From: an uncultured Collinsella sp.
Lineage (GTDB): Bacteria > Actinomycetota > Coriobacteriia > Coriobacteriales > Coriobacteriaceae
DNA length: 16,887 bases
Direction: 5' to 3'
Assembly: GCA_900549535.1 (NCBI GenBank)
Contig: UROR01000034.1
Coordinates: 1 to 16,887 of the forward strand
Shown here piece after piece: positions 14,218-16,887 of this stretch; the first letter of the stretch is position 1, and each line of letters starts with the position of its first letter. The translations under genes were made by a program, and so were the position numbers. Under the pieces are notes generated by a model. That model did not search any database, was not told where the DNA came from, and was given only the letters and a program-made list of their open reading frames with translations.

Positions 14218-15975
14218 CTACAGCTGCCAGGCAGCCGCTTCCTTTTGCAGCGCAACCATGCGGGCGAATTCTCCACCTGCCGCCTTGAGCTGCGCCGGAG
14301 CACCCTGCTCGGCAACCACACCATCCTTGAGCACGACGATTTTGTCGGCATTTTCCACCGTGCGCATACGATGGGCGATAACGATAACCGTCTTACCTGC
14401 AAGCAGACGGGAAAGTGCCTGCTGTACCACGGTCTCGTTCTCAACATCCAGGCTCGCCGTCGCCTCGTCCAACAGCACGATGGGCGCGTCTTTGAGCAGC
14501 GCGCGGGCGATGGAGATGCGCTGGCGCTCGCCACCGGAGAGTTTGGAGCCGTTCTCTCCGATCATGGTGTCGTAGCCCTGCGGCATACGGTTCACGAACT
14601 CGTCGCAGTTGGCGGCACGCGCGGCCGCAAGCACCTCCTCATCGGTGGCATCACGACGCCCGAGGCGGATGTTTCCCATCACCGTGTCGTCAAAGAGCAC
14701 CCCGGCTTGGAACACAATGCCGTAGTCGCGCCGCAGCACCTCGGGAGCCACGCTCGCCACCTCCACGCCGCCCACGGTGACCTTACCCGTGGTGGCATCC
14801 CAAAAACGCGCGGCCAGGCGGCTCACCGTAGACTTGCCGGAGCCTGAAGGACCGACCAGCGCTGTAACCTCACCCTCCTTGGCGGTAAAGCTCACATCGG
14901 TAAGAACTTTCTCGCCGGCGCGGCCGTCCTCGCCTGCACCATAGCCAAATGCCACGTGATCGAACACCACATCGTAGCCCACGGGCTCAAATATCTCGCT
15001 GCCCCGCGCCACAGGCTCTTCCATGATGGAGCGCATACGCTTGGCAGACGACTCGGCGGCAAACAGCTCGGACACCAGCATCAACGCTTGGTCAAAAGGC
15101 GCATAGATGCGGCTCACCATAAGCAAGAAGGCAAACATCACCAAAAAGTCGACCCGCCCCGAGGCAACCATCGCGGCACCCGTTACCAGCGTGGAAGCGA
15201 CCCCCAGACGCAAAATGGCAAAGGCGGAGTTGACCAAAAGCCCGTTGGCGAGCTCGCCTTTGGTGGTCTCGCGCTCCTCGGCATCGATCACGGCGTTGAG
15301 TCCCTCAAGATAATGGGCCTCCTGGTTGGTGGCGCGGATCTCGCGCACGCAGTCGAGCGTCTCCTGGATCGCCTCGGTGACCTTGACCTTCTCGGCGCGC
15401 ACATGGTCGAACACCGGGGTCATGGGGCCGCGTGTCAGATACAGCACGGCAAAGGCCACGGGCACGCTCCAAAACGCCGCAATCGCCAGCTGCCAGCAAA
15501 AGAACAGCGACGCCACGAACACGATGGCACTTGCGATGATGGCACCCCAAAGCTCTCCCAGCACATGACTGTAGGCATGCTCCATAGTCTGAACGTCGCC
15601 CATGATGGTCTCGGTTAGATCGGCCAGATCACGACGGCCGAAAAACGACAACGGCAGTTTGCGCAAGCGCTCGGCAATCCCCATGCGCTGCTTGCCGCAC
15701 TCCTCGTAAAAGATGCAGTAGGTGTAGTAATACTGCTGCCAGTTAGAGGCAAAGAGCAACACAAAAAAGACCAGGAGGCCGCCCACAATCGGCAGGGCAT
15801 CCGGCAGGTCGGCGCCGGTGGCGAGATGCTCGACAAAGCCGGCCATGACCAGGAACAAAAAGCCCATGCCGGCCATGGTCACAAGATTGGTGAGCGTGGT
15901 CCAGAAAATGCCGCGTTTTACGCCGGCGACACCTTTATCGGATAGGAAATACTTCTTTTGGAATGAGGCGAACAT
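14218..15975 (-). CDS. ABC half-transporter, fused membrane and ATPase domains (585 aa)
   Basis: Exporter-fold (type IV) ABC subunit in the cytoplasmic membrane, probably forming a heterodimer with the product of the gene just upstream. Hydrophobic segments at about 22-48, 58-82, 140-180 and 245-295 form the six-helix domain. The nucleotide-binding domain (about 335-585) has Walker A GPSGSGKST (375-383), Q-loop VFQ (421-423), signature LSGGERQR (479-486), Walker B IVLLDEA (499-505), and H-loop AHR (534-536), so this site looks catalytically complete. The ATG at 15975 directly follows the TAA of the upstream gene, with a GAGGCGAGG ribosome binding sequence inside that gene: strict translational coupling. 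The W-L C-terminus and the partner's features recall IrtB/YbtQ-type subunits; that is tentative. Confidence 0.93.
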   Translation of the reverse strand: MFASFQKKYFLSDKGVAGVKRGIFWTTLTNLVTMAGMGFLFLVMAGFVEHLATGADLPDALPIVGGLLVFFVLLFASNWQQYYYTYCIFYEECGKQRMGIAERLRKLPLSFFGRRDLADLTETIMGDVQTMEHAYSHVLGELWGAIIASAIVFVASLFFCWQLAIAAFWSVPVAFAVLYLTRGPMTPVFDHVRAEKVKVTEAIQETLDCVREIRATNQEAHYLEGLNAVIDAEERETTKGELANGLLVNSAFAILRLGVASTLVTGAAMVASGRVDFLVMFAFLLMVSRIYAPFDQALMLVSELFAAESSAKRMRSIMEEPVARGSEIFEPVGYDVVFDHVAFGYGAGEDGRAGEKVLTDVSFTAKEGEVTALVGPSGSGKSTVSRLAARFWDATTGKVTVGGVEVASVAPEVLRRDYGIVFQAGVLFDDTVMGNIRLGRRDATDEEVLAAARAANCDEFVNRMPQGYDTMIGENGSKLSGGERQRISIARALLKDAPIVLLDEATASLDVENETVVQQALSRLLAGKTVIVIAHRMRTVENADKIVVLKDGVVAEQGAPAQLKAAGGEFARMVALQKEAAAWQL

Positions 15976-16887
15976 TTAGGCCTCGCCTCCCTTCGCGACG
16001 GCGACATCCGCGGTCGCTGCAGTGATTTTCCAGCTCGCGGCCTGTTCGTATTCGGCCCACATCTTGGCGTACAGGCCGTTTTGGGACAGCAGCTCGGCAT
16101 GAGTGCCAGCCTCCTGCACGCTACCCTGGTTGAGCACCACGATTTGGTCTGCGGCCACTACAGTCGAGAGTCGGTGCGCAATCATAATGACCGTGCGACC
16201 CGCCGCCAGCTTGCTAAAGGCGCGCTGGATGAGCGCCTCGTTCTCGGGGTCGGCAAATGCCGTGGCCTCATCGAGCACCACGATGGGCGCGTCTCTAAGG
16301 ATTGCGCGGGCGAGTGCCACGCGCTGGACCTCGCCGCCCGAAAGATATGCCCCACCGGCACCGAGCATGGTATTGATGCCCTGTGGGAGCTTGGCCACAA
16401 TGTCGTCGCACTGAGCTGCGGAGAGGGCCGCACGCACTTCGTCGTCAGTGGCCGTAGGCTTGGAGGCGCGCACGTTATCGGCAAGTGTTTGCCGGAACAG
16501 CTGGTTGGTCTGGAACACGAAGGCAACCTGGTCCATAAGCTCGTGCGGGTCCATGTCGCGAACGTCTACGCCGCCTACGAGCACGCGACCTGCGGAAACA
16601 TCCCAAAAACGAGGAATCAGGCTTGCGCAGGTTGACTTGCCGCCGCCCGAAGGACCCACCAGCGCGAGGGTGCTACCTGCGGGAACGCTAAAACTCGCAT
16701 GGTTGACGGCAGGCGCCTCGGCGCCCTCGTAGGTAAAGCTCACGTCCTCAAAGCGCACATCGCCGCCAGCGGGGTGCTTGGGTTGAGCGGGCACGGAGAG
16801 CTGCTTGGAATCCATAACGCTTCGGATGCGAGCCAGCGAATCAGCACTCATCTGAGACGCCTCGCCCACAAACATAAGCTTGGTCAT
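15976..16887 (-). CDS. ABC half-transporter, partial (5' end beyond the window)
   Basis: Only the last 303 residues are present. The first ~30 (FVGEASQMSADSLARIRSVMD) are the end of an exporter-type membrane domain, so the gene continues past the right edge and the ATG at 16887 is internal. The ATPase domain has Walker A GPSGGGKST (78-86), Q-loop VFQ (124-126), signature YLSGGEVQR (181-189), Walker B VVLDEA (203-208), and AHRLST (237-242). The D-loop region reads TAFADPENE, where ordinary exporters have TASLDxxTE. This, with the MWAEYEQAASWKI C-terminus, is what I recall of IrtA/YbtP-type subunits that import ferric siderophores despite the exporter fold. The two genes abut with no gap and probably encode one heterodimer. 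The substrate is not shown by the sequence. Confidence 0.9.
   Translation of the reverse strand: MTKLMFVGEASQMSADSLARIRSVMDSKQLSVPAQPKHPAGGDVRFEDVSFTYEGAEAPAVNHASFSVPAGSTLALVGPSGGGKSTCASLIPRFWDVSAGRVLVGGVDVRDMDPHELMDQVAFVFQTNQLFRQTLADNVRASKPTATDDEVRAALSAAQCDDIVAKLPQGINTMLGAGGAYLSGGEVQRVALARAILRDAPIVVLDEATAFADPENEALIQRAFSKLAAGRTVIMIAHRLSTVVAADQIVVLNQGSVQEAGTHAELLSQNGLYAKMWAEYEQAASWKITAATADVAVAKGGEA

Overview
The window reads as chromosomal DNA of a high-GC Gram-positive bacterium, most likely a Coriobacteriia member close to Collinsella. This rests on protein character, C/G-rich codon use and the gene order rplM-rpsI-glmM, which is usual in Actinobacteria. The genus is my inference and was not tested by search. 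Nothing looks like a prophage or a complete mobile element. Most genes lie on the minus strand.

Left part (1-5060): a plus-strand SAM-dependent methyltransferase whose real start is a GTG at 234, then a plus-strand yhbY-type RNA-binding gene with a clear terminator. A ~1000-residue minus-strand regulator converges on it, with an N-terminal P-loop NTPase and a C-terminal winged-helix plus BTAD (SARP-like) module. Middle (5061-9041): a minus-strand run transcribed rplM, rpsI, terminator, glmM, crr (EIIA-Glc), nagB, terminator. It pairs ribosomal proteins with amino-sugar and cell-wall precursor metabolism: NagB returns glucosamine-6-P to fructose-6-P, GlmM sends it toward UDP-GlcNAc, and EIIA-Glc is a phosphocarrier for sugar uptake. 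The rplM/rpsI junction is abnormal. The L13 C-terminus and the S9 N-terminus are both missing and the genes are fused out of frame, as if about 0.1 kb had been deleted in the genome or in the assembly.

Next (9042-11198): a patatin-like hydrolase, then about 640 bp of non-coding DNA rich in repeats: a 62-bp tandem palindromic repeat (4+ copies), a 47-bp direct repeat carrying the T-arm sequence of tmRNA, and several hairpins. The tmRNA gene (ssrA, minus strand) follows, with its own terminator.

Right part (11199-16887): a small all-helical orphan protein on the plus strand. Then comes a minus-strand two-gene unit of a DUF6110-like small membrane protein and a P1B-like metal P-type ATPase, behind a promoter whose spacer holds a DtxR-like inverted repeat. 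Last is a translationally coupled pair of exporter-fold ABC half-transporters, the upstream one cut by the window edge. The pair resembles IrtAB/YbtPQ-type systems. The right end may therefore be a metal-handling neighbourhood; this is inference.
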